Shown here: positions 37,999-47,148 of the stretch, one piece after another
Position numbering within the stretch: position 1 is the stretch's first letter
How the letters are laid out: the number at the start of each line of letters is the position of its first letter
Virus record (IMG/VR): IMGVR_UViG_3300009788_002224
Location: 1 to 47,676 of that record
DNA length: 47,676 nucleotides
Origin: a virus
Reading direction: 5' to 3' (one strand)
Position numbers and translations under genes: made by a program
Notes under the pieces: generated by a model
Seen by the model: only the letters and a program-made list of their open reading frames with translations
The model's database searches: none
What the model was told of the DNA's origin: nothing

Positions 37999-38274
37999 TT
38001 AGAATCCTTCTCTCAAAGGCGCACCGTGGGTCTCCATACAAGCAACCCCCAGTGCAGTAGCCTTTCGTACAACATGAAGCATTTGTTCTGCAGTAGGAGT
38101 ACCCGGTAATTCATCTTGGGTACTGGCTAATTGGCGTAACTCATCTAACTGGTGCTCCATCCAAAGTGTATAAGCAGAAATAGAGTTTACAGCATCGTTA
38201 AGACCACCCCATTTTTCATTTTGATACTCCCGTTCACCACTTATAGCATTATAAACTTCTTTTCGTGTTGCCAT
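37999..38274 (-). CDS. small helical protein of unknown function
   Basis: This 91-residue all-alpha protein has ATRKEVYNAISGEREYQNEKWGGLNDAVNSISAYTLWMEHQLDELRQL and AEQMLHVVRKATALGVACMETHGAP. The ERxYQxxKWG and VRKxxALGVxxMExHGA motifs recur in small phage proteins and may be distantly related to MazG-like pyrophosphatases, but that is not secured. It follows the RNR gene in sequence and may act in nucleotide metabolism. Confidence 0.55.
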   Translation of the reverse strand: MATRKEVYNAISGEREYQNEKWGGLNDAVNSISAYTLWMEHQLDELRQLASTQDELPGTPTAEQMLHVVRKATALGVACMETHGAPLREGF

Positions 38275-38296
38275 TTATAATTACCTTTCCTTATTA

Positions 38297-40852
38297 TTAT
38301 TCGCATCCTGAGTAGCCGCAATCTTTGCATTGGAGACAACCTTGTTCCATTACAAGTTTCTTGGATCCGCAGGAGCGACATCTTGATACTTCTAAATACT
38401 CCTCATCTGTGATATACTTCTTCAGTACACGCACAATAGCCTTGCTAAACGTCGTCACGTCCCCATCACACTTAGTCAATTGGGACACGAGGGCATTTAA
38501 AGGTGCTCCATGCCTCAGACCGGTTGATAGCAACCGGGTAATCATTCTGTGCTCATCTGAGAATAACAAGTGCGCCACGTTCTTGATGGCCCAGGCGTCG
38601 TCGCCGTCACCAATAATCAAGTTATATCTTCCGCGGCCGTTACGTTGTAGTAATCCTTTTGTTCTGTTGGTAGGTATAGAAATCTGTTCCTCTGGAAAAC
38701 AGAAGATCTCGTAGGGTCTTCCATGTAGGAGCCCTACCAGGAGCTTCCACTTCTCTCCCTTAACACTCGTTGCATGAATGTCACAATCCAGGTCATCGGG
38801 ACGCTTAGGTGCCTGCATAGTCACTACAGTCTGGGGTCTGGCGTCCTTGTTTTTGGCATAATTCTTGAGGGTTTCGAGGACCTGAGTCTTGGACCCGTCC
38901 CGGTAGACAGCTGTGGACTTGATGTTCATATCAAAGGCCCCGATATATGCACCCATGATGTCCTCTACAGTCGCGTCAGACGGAAGATTAATGGTCTTGG
39001 ATACCGAGCTGTCAACCTGCTCCGCAAAGATCGCCTGCATCGCAAGGTGGTCCTTCCACCCTATATCCTGGGCTTCCTCGAAATACTTTGGTACTCTCTT
39101 ACTGCGACGCAGCTCTTTGAGGTTATATCCGTACTCGTTGTAGTCAATGCCCCGTTCTTCGAGCCAAGCCAAAAAGCTAGGACAACCGTCCGTGATAGTA
39201 CCCACGTTAGAGTTTCTAACGTAAGCCATAGCGAAATAAGGCTCACACCCAGAAGAATACCCCGTAATAGTTCCAGTAGTTCCTGTAGGTGCTTGCGTAA
39301 GAATTGTGACGTTTGCAATGCCATACTCTTTCATTGCCTCCGCAAGGTCTGGACGCTCTTTGATGAGCTGCTGGATAAACTTGCTCTGAAGGAACTCCTC
39401 GTACTTGAAAGCAGGGAACGGACCAATCTCTTTGGCCAACTCAATAGATGCTTCGTAAGCAGAGTGCTTGATGAACTTCAGGATCTTCTTGGCCATAGCC
39501 CTACCTGAATCCTGGCTATAGATATACTCCCTCTCACTGTAAATGGACATGCGGATCAAGGCCTCGTGCATCCCAATGGTGCCTAGACCAATCCTACGCT
39601 CAGCCTGAGCGTTGCTATCAATCTGATCAACTCCCGTCTCGTTGAGAAGGGTGATCCAATTGAGACTACGCACTAAGACAGCTACGGCTTCCTTTAGTCC
39701 CTCCCAATCTATATCACCATCCTCAGTCACGAACTCAGGCAATACGAGACTGGACAGACAACACACAGACCACGGAGGCAAAACCTGCTCGGCACATGGA
39801 TTGGTGGCATCAAGAGGGTTGAAGTACTCGCCATTGTGAAAAGCCCTAGCCCTATCAATGAAGAAAATACCTGGGCATCCATCCTCCCACGCATTAGTAC
39901 AAATACGTCGGAACCAATCGTGCGCAGTAAGGTGGTAGGGGCCATTGATTAGCTTGAGGTGTTCTATATTTCTAAAAGGCACCTCATTCATAGCCTCATG
40001 CAAGGCAATCTCTTCATTCGGAGCACAAACACTGATGGGTACTATAGTTTCAACGATCTCACCATTAACTAAGTGATCCTGCATCAACAGTTCAAAGTCC
40101 CAAAGAGACCATTCCACATCATTCCAGTGGAGCTTCCACACCTTCTTTGTTTCGCGCTTAACCTGACGCATGAAGTCATCGGACAGGGCTACAGAAACGT
40201 TGAATGTCTGCCAGGGATAGGGGTTTACCCACTGCCACTGCTTGAACTTATTCTCGTCGGTGATTACTGCAAACTTACGAAGATTCTCCCAGTTGGATCT
40301 GGACTTCTTGGTAATAAACTTCAGCAGCCCGGGGTGGGTATCGTTAAGAATACCCATGTTCGCGCCGCTACGATTACCTCCCTGTTGGATATTGGAGGAG
40401 GCATACCCCATAGCGGTAATAAAACCCTCGGGACCACTGGAACGGGCATTAGCCCCCTTACACCAGGAGCCGCTCGGCCTTAGAGAGGAGAAGTTAATCC
40501 CTGTTCCTCCTCCATGTGCTTGAACGTGGAAGTGAATACGCTGTGCTTCGGAGATATCCTCACGGCTATCGTCAATACCCAGAACAAAGCAGTTGAACAT
40601 GTTCTTGATACCAGTACCGGCCTGAGCAAGAGGCCTACCCCCGTACATGATCTTCTTGTCTTCGCACAAACTTTGAGCCAGCTCTTTATGAATGGGATCA
40701 GACTGGTAGATGTAGTCATTCACCCTCTTGAATGTCTCAAAAATGTTCTTCTCTACCGAAAGACCTGTGTCATCCTTGAGGTAATACCTGGAACGCGCTA
40801 TCGCCTCGTGGGCTGGGTTCGAAAAGTAAGTCTCAGGGGTATAGTTGGCCAC
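38297..40852 (-). CDS. nrdJ: class II (adenosylcobalamin-dependent) ribonucleotide reductase
   Basis: This 851-residue protein has the radical-domain signature NPCAEQVLPPWSVCCLSSL (active-site Cys), MFNCFVLGIDDSREDI (N-terminal redox Cys), TQAPTGTTGTITGYSSGCEPYFA (the barrel loop) and a C-terminal CRSCGSKKLVMEQGCLQCKDCGYSGCE with the Cys pairs that regenerate the active site. No small NrdB subunit gene is nearby, consistent with class II, which generates its radical from B12. It reduces NTPs or NDPs to deoxy forms. The GTG start at 40852 has AAGGAG at good spacing. It suggests a host that supplies cobalamin. Confidence 0.93.
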   Translation of the reverse strand: MANYTPETYFSNPAHEAIARSRYYLKDDTGLSVEKNIFETFKRVNDYIYQSDPIHKELAQSLCEDKKIMYGGRPLAQAGTGIKNMFNCFVLGIDDSREDISEAQRIHFHVQAHGGGTGINFSSLRPSGSWCKGANARSSGPEGFITAMGYASSNIQQGGNRSGANMGILNDTHPGLLKFITKKSRSNWENLRKFAVITDENKFKQWQWVNPYPWQTFNVSVALSDDFMRQVKRETKKVWKLHWNDVEWSLWDFELLMQDHLVNGEIVETIVPISVCAPNEEIALHEAMNEVPFRNIEHLKLINGPYHLTAHDWFRRICTNAWEDGCPGIFFIDRARAFHNGEYFNPLDATNPCAEQVLPPWSVCCLSSLVLPEFVTEDGDIDWEGLKEAVAVLVRSLNWITLLNETGVDQIDSNAQAERRIGLGTIGMHEALIRMSIYSEREYIYSQDSGRAMAKKILKFIKHSAYEASIELAKEIGPFPAFKYEEFLQSKFIQQLIKERPDLAEAMKEYGIANVTILTQAPTGTTGTITGYSSGCEPYFAMAYVRNSNVGTITDGCPSFLAWLEERGIDYNEYGYNLKELRRSKRVPKYFEEAQDIGWKDHLAMQAIFAEQVDSSVSKTINLPSDATVEDIMGAYIGAFDMNIKSTAVYRDGSKTQVLETLKNYAKNKDARPQTVVTMQAPKRPDDLDCDIHATSVKGEKWKLLVGLLHGRPYEIFCFPEEQISIPTNRTKGLLQRNGRGRYNLIIGDGDDAWAIKNVAHLLFSDEHRMITRLLSTGLRHGAPLNALVSQLTKCDGDVTTFSKAIVRVLKKYITDEEYLEVSRCRSCGSKKLVMEQGCLQCKDCGYSGCE

Positions 40853-40881
40853 TAACCATCTCCTTGCCTATTCCTATTGCT

Positions 40882-41286
40882 TTACGCGATTCTGTTTGTG
40901 TCCGAATTATGTCCGGGCTGCGCATCAAATAAGAAATCTCCAATACCCACACCGTGAAGATCGAAAAATCCAACTGGAACCTCAAGTGCGTACTGAATAT
41001 CTTTTCTTGTAGTTGCTTGGGTGAACCCATACCCAGGATCAAGCCTGTAGATCTCCACCACTTCTCCATAATCGGTAACAAATGCTACATCTACTGGGAA
41101 TAATAGTCCCTTGGGGGTCATAATAGGGCTGAACTTACAGCCGAAGTCAAAAACCATTCCATCAAAAGGATCTAAACTAGCGACTCCGCTAAGACCTCGG
41201 ATTAATTCCGGGCCTGTTGTTGCTAAAGAGAAGTTGAATTCTTTATCTCCTAGCGAAAACTTTCTACCTGTGGGTAACTCGGGCAT
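40882..41286 (-). CDS. DUF192-like protein
   Basis: This 134-residue protein has LATTGPELIRGLSGVASLDPFDGMVFDFGCKFSPIMTPKGLLFPVDVAFVTDYGEVVEIYRLDPG, the pattern of the DUF192 family (E-x-RGLmG, gMlFdf, PvDvaFvd). DUF192 proteins occur in bacteria and phages with no known enzyme activity; many are exported, but here there is no signal peptide. It overlaps the next gene upstream by 23 nt. Confidence 0.78.
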   Translation of the reverse strand: MPELPTGRKFSLGDKEFNFSLATTGPELIRGLSGVASLDPFDGMVFDFGCKFSPIMTPKGLLFPVDVAFVTDYGEVVEIYRLDPGYGFTQATTRKDIQYALEVPVGFFDLHGVGIGDFLFDAQPGHNSDTNRIA

Positions 41287-41764
41287 CGATTGCTCTCCTT
41301 CGACGAATGTATCTTGATAAATCCTTAGACGTCATGTCTATCTGAACACTTACACTGTTCAGAACACCAACTACTTGGGGAAATTTTATAGACAGCTCGT
41401 CAAAGACATCAGATCGAATATTACTATAAGCAGTCTGACCAATGTCGATGTAATCCCCTAGACAAAACCAAGTCTTTCTAGACTCCAGACTATCAGGAAA
41501 TATACCCGAAACAAACAAAGCCACATCACCGGTAACTCGTAGATATTCTCTACGGATTAGACCGTCAGAGTCGAGGGCTTTGCGTAGTAAGTCATTTAGG
41601 AACACACTTCTGGAAACCATGTCATGAACACCAGAGGAGAGATTGACCATTACTTCAATCACATAAGTCTCCGCGTATGGGCTGATCTCAAGTTCATTGT
41701 TTTCTAAAGATGTACTTATCAAATCCGTAAAAGCCTCTTCCAGAGTCTCTTTTACGATCCTCAA
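41264..41764 (-). CDS. protein of unknown function in the replication block
   Basis: This 166-residue protein starts at TTG 41764 with a strong AGGAGG SD at 8 nt. The N-terminus is an acidic helix (RIVKETLEEAFTDLISTSLEN), then a mixed alpha/beta part (YAETYVIEVMVNLSSGVHDMVSRSVFLNDLLRKAL) and a helical tail with RYIRRRRAIDARVTHR. There are no membrane segments. It lies between DNA polymerase and DUF192. No function can be assigned. Confidence 0.58.
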   Translation of the reverse strand: MRIVKETLEEAFTDLISTSLENNELEISPYAETYVIEVMVNLSSGVHDMVSRSVFLNDLLRKALDSDGLIRREYLRVTGDVALFVSGIFPDSLESRKTWFCLGDYIDIGQTAYSNIRSDVFDELSIKFPQVVGVLNSVSVQIDMTSKDLSRYIRRRRAIDARVTHR

Positions 41765-41794
41765 AGCAGCACCTCCTATTCCCAGTGGGGAGAA

Positions 41795-43747
41795 CTACTT
41801 AGACCAGTGATTAGCTATCGTGACAGAAACCTTATCATCCTTGCCTACTGGCACAGTCTTTACGAAGCGATGAAATGCTTCTTTCATAATCTCGGCCTTA
41901 ACTTCGGCCACGTGATCCGCAATATTCGCAGGGCACTCGGATACTATTTCGTCATGAACAGGGAACAACAGGCGAGCACCCTCAATATCATCATAGGCAT
42001 CCTGAAGCTGGACAAGAGCTTCCTTAGTAATATCAGCATTGGTTCCCTGAATAACGTGGTTATTCCCCATTCTGCGGGTAGCCCCCTTAGAACGACGGAA
42101 AGCTTCTTCATCTTCGGGGTCAGCCAACTCAAAATACTTCTTTCGACCCAGAATTGTAGTGGCATATCTATTAGCAACTGTTTCGTAAGCGTTCTTACCC
42201 AACCAACGCTTAATACCAGAGTAGGTACGGAAATAGTTGTCCAAGATACGCTCGGCTTCGTCCTGAGGAATCTTAAATCGTTCGGCCAACGACCAAGCAC
42301 TTAACCCATACACAATACCAAAGTTGATAGTCTTGGTCTTGTCCCGGAAATCACCCACTTTCTTATAGGCGGCAACTTCGGCGGCAGAAAATAAATCTAA
42401 TAGATTCACATCGGGGTGGTCCTTCTTCTTCAGCTTGAGGTAAATATCTAACTCGGCATCCGTATAGTCAAATACTTGCTGAGAAGTAATGATGTGTAGA
42501 TCCTGGTTGGTCCTGAAAATCTCCAAGAACTTGGGATCCTGGCTCTCTTCCGCAAGGATTCTCAACTCACACTGGCTATAGTCGGCCGTGAGTATCTTGT
42601 TCCCCTTTTCTGCCTCAAAGCACTCGCGGAACGAGACCTTTATATCTGCATCTTCTCGATCCTGGGGAATATTCTGAATATTGGGCTTCTCAGAGCTTAA
42701 GCGCCCCGTGTCTGCACCCATTTGATGAAGAGTAAAGTGTAGTCGGTCGGTGTTTAGGTTGATCTTCTTAAGAATTACCTCTCCGTAAGTGGAAAGCAGC
42801 TTGGTGTATGCCCGGTGTTCCAGAATCATCTTAGCAAGCGGGTGCGACACCTTCTTAAGCGCCTTCTCATCTGTATTCTGGAGGTCAATTTTCAACTTAC
42901 GGAAGGCATCCATCAACTGGTCAGGGCTCTTAATATTCACTGTGTTCGTACCGAACAGAGTGTTTTGATCTGATAGAGGGGCCAGAATCTCTGACATATC
43001 CTTCTCAAGACCGTCGGCTAAACCCTTAGCATCAGAAAGAATCCTACGCCATTTGACCTTGTTAATGAACACACCATTTAGTTCCATCTCAGCTGCAGGT
43101 CGGACAAATGCAAATTCTAATGTCGCTGTATCTATAAGATCCTCATCCACCAAAGCCTGGCTCAGGATATCACACAGGGGCTGGAGTACAACGATGTCGT
43201 CAGCCGCGTATCGAAGCTGGTCAGTACTAAACTCCTTGTTGTACTGCTGGTTGGCAAAGGTCTCGCGGATCGACTTGTCTAGGGCAATTCCTAGGTACTT
43301 CTTAGAGAGGAAGTCTAGACTCTTATAGGGCCAGTGCCTCTTACTTTTGTCTCTGAATCCAGCGGGTACGAACCCACCTTGCCCGTTCTCAATCAACCCG
43401 GAGGTTAAGGAACGATATGCTAGCATAGTATCGAAGATGTTCTTGAGAACAATACCAGTATCCAGAATGGTAGACTGGTAATCAAACTTAGCGTTGTGGA
43501 GAATCTTGAGAATACTCTCCGATTCCAGGAGCTCTCTAAGCACCTGGGCATCAATCTTTCTGGGGTCAAAGAGGTAGGTTACTTCCTCTGTTCCCAACTG
43601 CATCAACAGCAACCGAGAGAACTTCCCGATCAACTTCAAACCTGTGGTCTCAGTATCATACCCCAGACGATCATGTTTCATCAGAAAATCAACCGCTTCT
43701 TGTGCTTGCCTGTCGTCGTCTACATATACATATTCTTTGTTAGTCAC
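41795..43747 (-). CDS. polA: family A DNA polymerase with 3'-5' exonuclease
   Basis: This 650-residue protein has an exonuclease domain with YDTETTG (Asp31, Glu33), NAKFDY (Asp89) and YAADDIVVL (Asp184). The polymerase domain has TADYSQCELRIL (motif A, Asp389), RDKTKTINFGIVYG (motif B, Arg468, Lys472, Phe476, Tyr480) and LFPVHDEIVSE (motif C, HDE 598-600). No 5'-nuclease domain is present, which is usual for phage enzymes. The phenylalanine at 476 predicts discrimination against dideoxynucleotides. GTG 43747 has AAGGA upstream. Confidence 0.96.
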   Translation of the reverse strand: MTNKEYVYVDDDRQAQEAVDFLMKHDRLGYDTETTGLKLIGKFSRLLLMQLGTEEVTYLFDPRKIDAQVLRELLESESILKILHNAKFDYQSTILDTGIVLKNIFDTMLAYRSLTSGLIENGQGGFVPAGFRDKSKRHWPYKSLDFLSKKYLGIALDKSIRETFANQQYNKEFSTDQLRYAADDIVVLQPLCDILSQALVDEDLIDTATLEFAFVRPAAEMELNGVFINKVKWRRILSDAKGLADGLEKDMSEILAPLSDQNTLFGTNTVNIKSPDQLMDAFRKLKIDLQNTDEKALKKVSHPLAKMILEHRAYTKLLSTYGEVILKKINLNTDRLHFTLHQMGADTGRLSSEKPNIQNIPQDREDADIKVSFRECFEAEKGNKILTADYSQCELRILAEESQDPKFLEIFRTNQDLHIITSQQVFDYTDAELDIYLKLKKKDHPDVNLLDLFSAAEVAAYKKVGDFRDKTKTINFGIVYGLSAWSLAERFKIPQDEAERILDNYFRTYSGIKRWLGKNAYETVANRYATTILGRKKYFELADPEDEEAFRRSKGATRRMGNNHVIQGTNADITKEALVQLQDAYDDIEGARLLFPVHDEIVSECPANIADHVAEVKAEIMKEAFHRFVKTVPVGKDDKVSVTIANHWSK

Positions 43748-44636
43748 GTAGTTCCTTCTTTCTATTTTTAATCAGTTTCAACAGTTCCGTATCAAAGTCT
43801 GCTTTGCATTCGAATTTCAAAATCTGTTTGGCAGGGGCGGGGTCTGCTACAGAATCGTATACTCTTACGGCTGGGTGTTCTAGGTATTTCAATCCTCCCC
43901 CAAACTCCACCAGCCCGCGTATTTTTTCAACCAAATCCCTAGTAGTAATAGGTGCACCCGGCCCTATATCTACGTTAAACAAAGATAGTTTGGACCTGAC
44001 AGCAAGCTTACATGCCCTAACTGCGTCAGAAATATGGACGTAATCCTTTTGTTTAGCCACATCAAATACAGCTATGGGCCTGTCCACTACCATGCTATCT
44101 ACGAGAAAGTTGACCAACGAATTAGAGCTTTGGACAGCACTTATCCCATAGATTTCAGAGAATCGGAGGATACCCAGTTGAATATTTACTACCGGACAGA
44201 CCGATTCCAAAAGTTTCTCTGATGCCCGTTTACAAATTCCATGATGAGATGTGGGATTCCTCACAGCTTCCGAAGATGCAAACACAATCTTCTTTGGTTT
44301 ACAATTATCACGCATACAGGTCTCTAACAGATTCGCTGTGCCTATGTAGTTAACTTCTGCACACATACGAAACTCTCCTAAAGTTTCTGGGCGAGTAGTA
44401 TGTGCAGCTAAATGAACAATAACATCGGGCTTGGCACGTTCCACAGCTCTAGAGATAGAATAGAAATCCTTGATGTTTCCTACAATCGTCTCTTTAATCT
44501 TATCTCTGGGAAGTTTTTCAGGGGCGCCGGCCATAAAGTTATCGAAAATATATACTTCGTTTTTCTTTCCCTTACCCAATTCTGCTACTAACTCACTCCC
44601 TAAAAAACCTCCGCCCCCTGTGATCAGATATCGCAT
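43740..44636 (-). CDS. NAD-dependent epimerase/dehydratase-like protein with Tyr-to-His change
   Basis: This 298-residue extended SDR protein has TGGGGFLGS (NAD-binding, residues 6-14), VGNIKDF (strand 3), VHLAAHTT and SSEAVRNPTSHHGICKRASEKLL. The usual catalytic YxxxK here reads HGICK, so the Tyr is replaced by His while the Lys stays. This might alter catalysis or make it a non-catalytic relative. Homologues convert nucleotide sugars (4-epimerases, 4,6-dehydratases). It is coupled to the glycosyltransferase gene upstream by TAATG. Confidence 0.86.
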   Translation of the reverse strand: MRYLITGGGGFLGSELVAELGKGKKNEVYIFDNFMAGAPEKLPRDKIKETIVGNIKDFYSISRAVERAKPDVIVHLAAHTTRPETLGEFRMCAEVNYIGTANLLETCMRDNCKPKKIVFASSEAVRNPTSHHGICKRASEKLLESVCPVVNIQLGILRFSEIYGISAVQSSNSLVNFLVDSMVVDRPIAVFDVAKQKDYVHISDAVRACKLAVRSKLSLFNVDIGPGAPITTRDLVEKIRGLVEFGGGLKYLEHPAVRVYDSVADPAPAKQILKFECKADFDTELLKLIKNRKKELRD

Positions 44637-45589
44637 TATTCCTCATAGCCTAGAAGATCCAGATAGCGAGCAAATGCCCGTAATTCTCCAGAAGCTTCCC
44701 CCTCCACCCCCTCATTATGCGTTCTATACTTGAATGCCCAGTCAATAAATTCTGGACAGACTTCCTTTGAAACAAGGAGGCCATTCAGCTTACTAAATAT
44801 TCCCGTTTCTGGATGATTTTTTGATATAATCTTCATCAATTCCTGCCACTCGGGAGTCTTAAAGCCTTCCTCTACAGGAGTGGAGGGCCACTCTCCTGAG
44901 ATAAAATAGTTACGGCAAGCATTACGCAGTTCATCCGTAGTACTTTTGATGTGGTAGTAATGAGCATCCACCCGAGCCACCGGGCCCCTTAAACCGCAGA
45001 GTGCCTGGTGGAGATGTATCTTATAGGTAAGGTTAGGGTTCCACTTATAGAACATCTGACGATAGTACTTATTCGGACCACTGTCTACCCGATTCTCCCA
45101 ATCACCCTCAACATAAGTGATGTCATTACACTGGAATTCTACGGTATCAAACTTCGTACCTTTCTCAGACTGCTGAACAATTTCTCTCAAAGACTTGAGT
45201 AGACCCTCAGAAGGGACCTCATCGTCATCACAGAGCAAAACCCAACCGCCCTTAATACTCTTGAGGTACGCATTGTATTGGTTGGCAAAGCTATCATCCC
45301 ATTCACGTTGGACAACTGTGACTTTATCTCCCAAAGACTGAAGATATTCGGTGGTACCATCCTTACTAAATCCATCCACAATCACAGCACGGTCTACGTA
45401 AGGCAGAACGATGGGCAGATTCCTCTGATTATGTCCCAATCTGTCCTGTGTGACCACCACATATGTAATAGAATCATCATCCCATTCATAAACATCGGGG
45501 GCTGCATTCCCCCCGGTCTCAGATTTCTGAACAGGCACAGGATTGGTGACTGTACTGTTACTAAACTGACTAAAGTCAAAAGTACTCAT
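44636..45589 (-). CDS. GT2-like glycosyltransferase
   Basis: This 317-residue protein reads TYVVVTQDRLGHNQRNLPIVLPYVDRAVIVDGFSKDGT in the first strands, GGWVLLCDDDEVPSEGLL (DxD-type acids) and a C-terminal HYYHIKSTTDELRNACRNYF shared with the products at 18744-19628 and 45599-46504. It would transfer a sugar from a nucleotide donor. ATG 45589 is clear. Confidence 0.83.
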   Translation of the reverse strand: MSTFDFSQFSNSTVTNPVPVQKSETGGNAAPDVYEWDDDSITYVVVTQDRLGHNQRNLPIVLPYVDRAVIVDGFSKDGTTEYLQSLGDKVTVVQREWDDSFANQYNAYLKSIKGGWVLLCDDDEVPSEGLLKSLREIVQQSEKGTKFDTVEFQCNDITYVEGDWENRVDSGPNKYYRQMFYKWNPNLTYKIHLHQALCGLRGPVARVDAHYYHIKSTTDELRNACRNYFISGEWPSTPVEEGFKTPEWQELMKIISKNHPETGIFSKLNGLLVSKEVCPEFIDWAFKYRTHNEGVEGEASGELRAFARYLDLLGYEE

Positions 45590-45598
45590 TCTTTACTC

Positions 45599-46504
45599 CT
45601 ACCAAGTTAGATCGGCACTCGCGGGCCGATCCTTATTATATGCGAAGTCCCTATTGCCTGCACAACCAAGGTTTAGCTCTGGATGGAGGAAAACATAATA
45701 GACTACGAACCACGAACGTGCTTCTGAATTCTCACTGTTACGGTTCATCACGAACCAACGAACAATCTTAGGAGGTACTGTACCTGCATACAATAGTTCA
45801 GCCATCTGGTCAAAAGTTTCAAGATTGTACTCTTGGCACAGCTGTTTAAACTCAATCCACGCAGGGGCACTTGTGGTATTTTGGGCTACTTCTGAGGTGG
45901 TCCAGTAGTTACGACAACCTCTAATCCACTCACTACCCACGGTTTTGACATGAAAGTATCTTAGGGGGGAGTTGGCCATATTCGCTGGTACTGGACGGGC
46001 TATCCCAATGTGGGTGCCGGGGGTGTATCGCATCCCAGGATAATGTTTATTAAAGTTGGGATTCCAATACCCAGACTTATTCTCATAAACTTCTCCGTCT
46101 GGAGCTGTTTGAATGTCGTGAGAGTTAAATCCTACGATATTGACGTCCTGTTTCTCAGCTTCTGTGGCAATCTTGCGCAAAGAATACAATCCGGGAAGCT
46201 CCAGATACTCATCAGAATCTGTAATCAAAAACCAAACTTGTTCCCCTACCTCTGCCATGTATTCGTCCAACTTCTCCATGTACAGATCCCGCAAAGCCTT
46301 AGGGTCGTACGGCATATTGGTACGAACTACATCAATATTCCACTGTGTTCCCTCAGATATGAGAAACTCCAGATTCTCCTTGTTCTCTTGATCAGAGCCG
46401 TGGAGAATAATTATACTTTTATCCACAAACGGGGCGTGAGTACGTACAGAGTATATAAACTCATCGTTTCTTCCCCTACATAGCAGAGTCCACGCAATCT
46501 TCAT
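45599..46504 (-). CDS. GT2-like glycosyltransferase
   Basis: This 301-residue protein has KIAWTLLCRGRNDEFIYSVRTHAPFVDKSIIILHGSDQEN and EVGEQVWFLITDSDEYLELPGLYS, where DSDE replaces the DDDE of its relatives. SPLRYFHVKTVGSEWIRGCRNYW matches the shared C-terminal part. It shares a base with the upstream acyltransferase stop (TAATG). Confidence 0.8.
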   Translation of the reverse strand: MKIAWTLLCRGRNDEFIYSVRTHAPFVDKSIIILHGSDQENKENLEFLISEGTQWNIDVVRTNMPYDPKALRDLYMEKLDEYMAEVGEQVWFLITDSDEYLELPGLYSLRKIATEAEKQDVNIVGFNSHDIQTAPDGEVYENKSGYWNPNFNKHYPGMRYTPGTHIGIARPVPANMANSPLRYFHVKTVGSEWIRGCRNYWTTSEVAQNTTSAPAWIEFKQLCQEYNLETFDQMAELLYAGTVPPKIVRWFVMNRNSENSEARSWFVVYYVFLHPELNLGCAGNRDFAYNKDRPASADLTW

Positions 46505-47148
46505 TATTCAATCTCCTTAATCACTCTGCACGGGTTGCCGTGGGCAACCACACCAGAGGGAATGTCGTTAACGACCACGGAACCAGCGCCGATGATCGTA
46601 TCCGTACCTATTATAATCCCTGGACACACACAACTACCTACCCCTATAAGGGTACGGTCGCCAATCTTTACAGCTCCGCAAAGATTCACTCCCGGGGCAA
46701 TGTGCGTATAGTTTCCTATTTCACAGTCGTGGTCCACCGTAGCGCCTGTGTTTATGATGCAGAAATCTCCCAGTACGACGTCAGGATTGACTGCTGCTTT
46801 GGCAAAAACCACTGTCCCAAGCCCCACCGCAACGTTGCGAGAAACGTAAGATGCGGGGTGACGAACAGCACTAAATATAAGTGGTTTTCCAGAACTTTTC
46901 AACCTCTTTACCATCTTTTCTCGGGAATAATTATCCCCGATACCCACAAGCACCTGAGACCGTTCGGGAATTTCCTCAGGAAGAACGTCATCCCAATTGT
47001 CAGGATTATCATCTACGAAAAAGCAGTCGATTCCTCGTGTTCTAGCAGTAGTTTCGATCAGAACGTCTCGTATAACACGGCCGTGGCCCCCAGCCCCTAC
47101 TATATATACAATATTGTTATCCGTAAAATGCTCGAACTGTATTAACAA
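46504..47148 (-). CDS. NeuD/PglD-like sugar O- or N-acyltransferase
   Basis: This 214-residue protein has an N-terminal Rossmann-like part (VYIVGAGGHGRVIRDVLIET) and C-terminal hexapeptide repeats (VNPDVVLGDFCIINTGATVDHDCEIGNYTHIAPGVNL and VKIGDRTLIGVGSCV), the left-handed beta-helix of acetyl-CoA-dependent sugar acyltransferases such as NeuD and PglD. A DegT aminotransferase gene upstream fits a 4-amino sugar route with acetylation. TTG at 47148 has GGAG before it; GTG at 47163 is an alternative start. Confidence 0.88.
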   Translation of the reverse strand: MLIQFEHFTDNNIVYIVGAGGHGRVIRDVLIETTARTRGIDCFFVDDNPDNWDDVLPEEIPERSQVLVGIGDNYSREKMVKRLKSSGKPLIFSAVRHPASYVSRNVAVGLGTVVFAKAAVNPDVVLGDFCIINTGATVDHDCEIGNYTHIAPGVNLCGAVKIGDRTLIGVGSCVCPGIIIGTDTIIGAGSVVVNDIPSGVVAHGNPCRVIKEIE

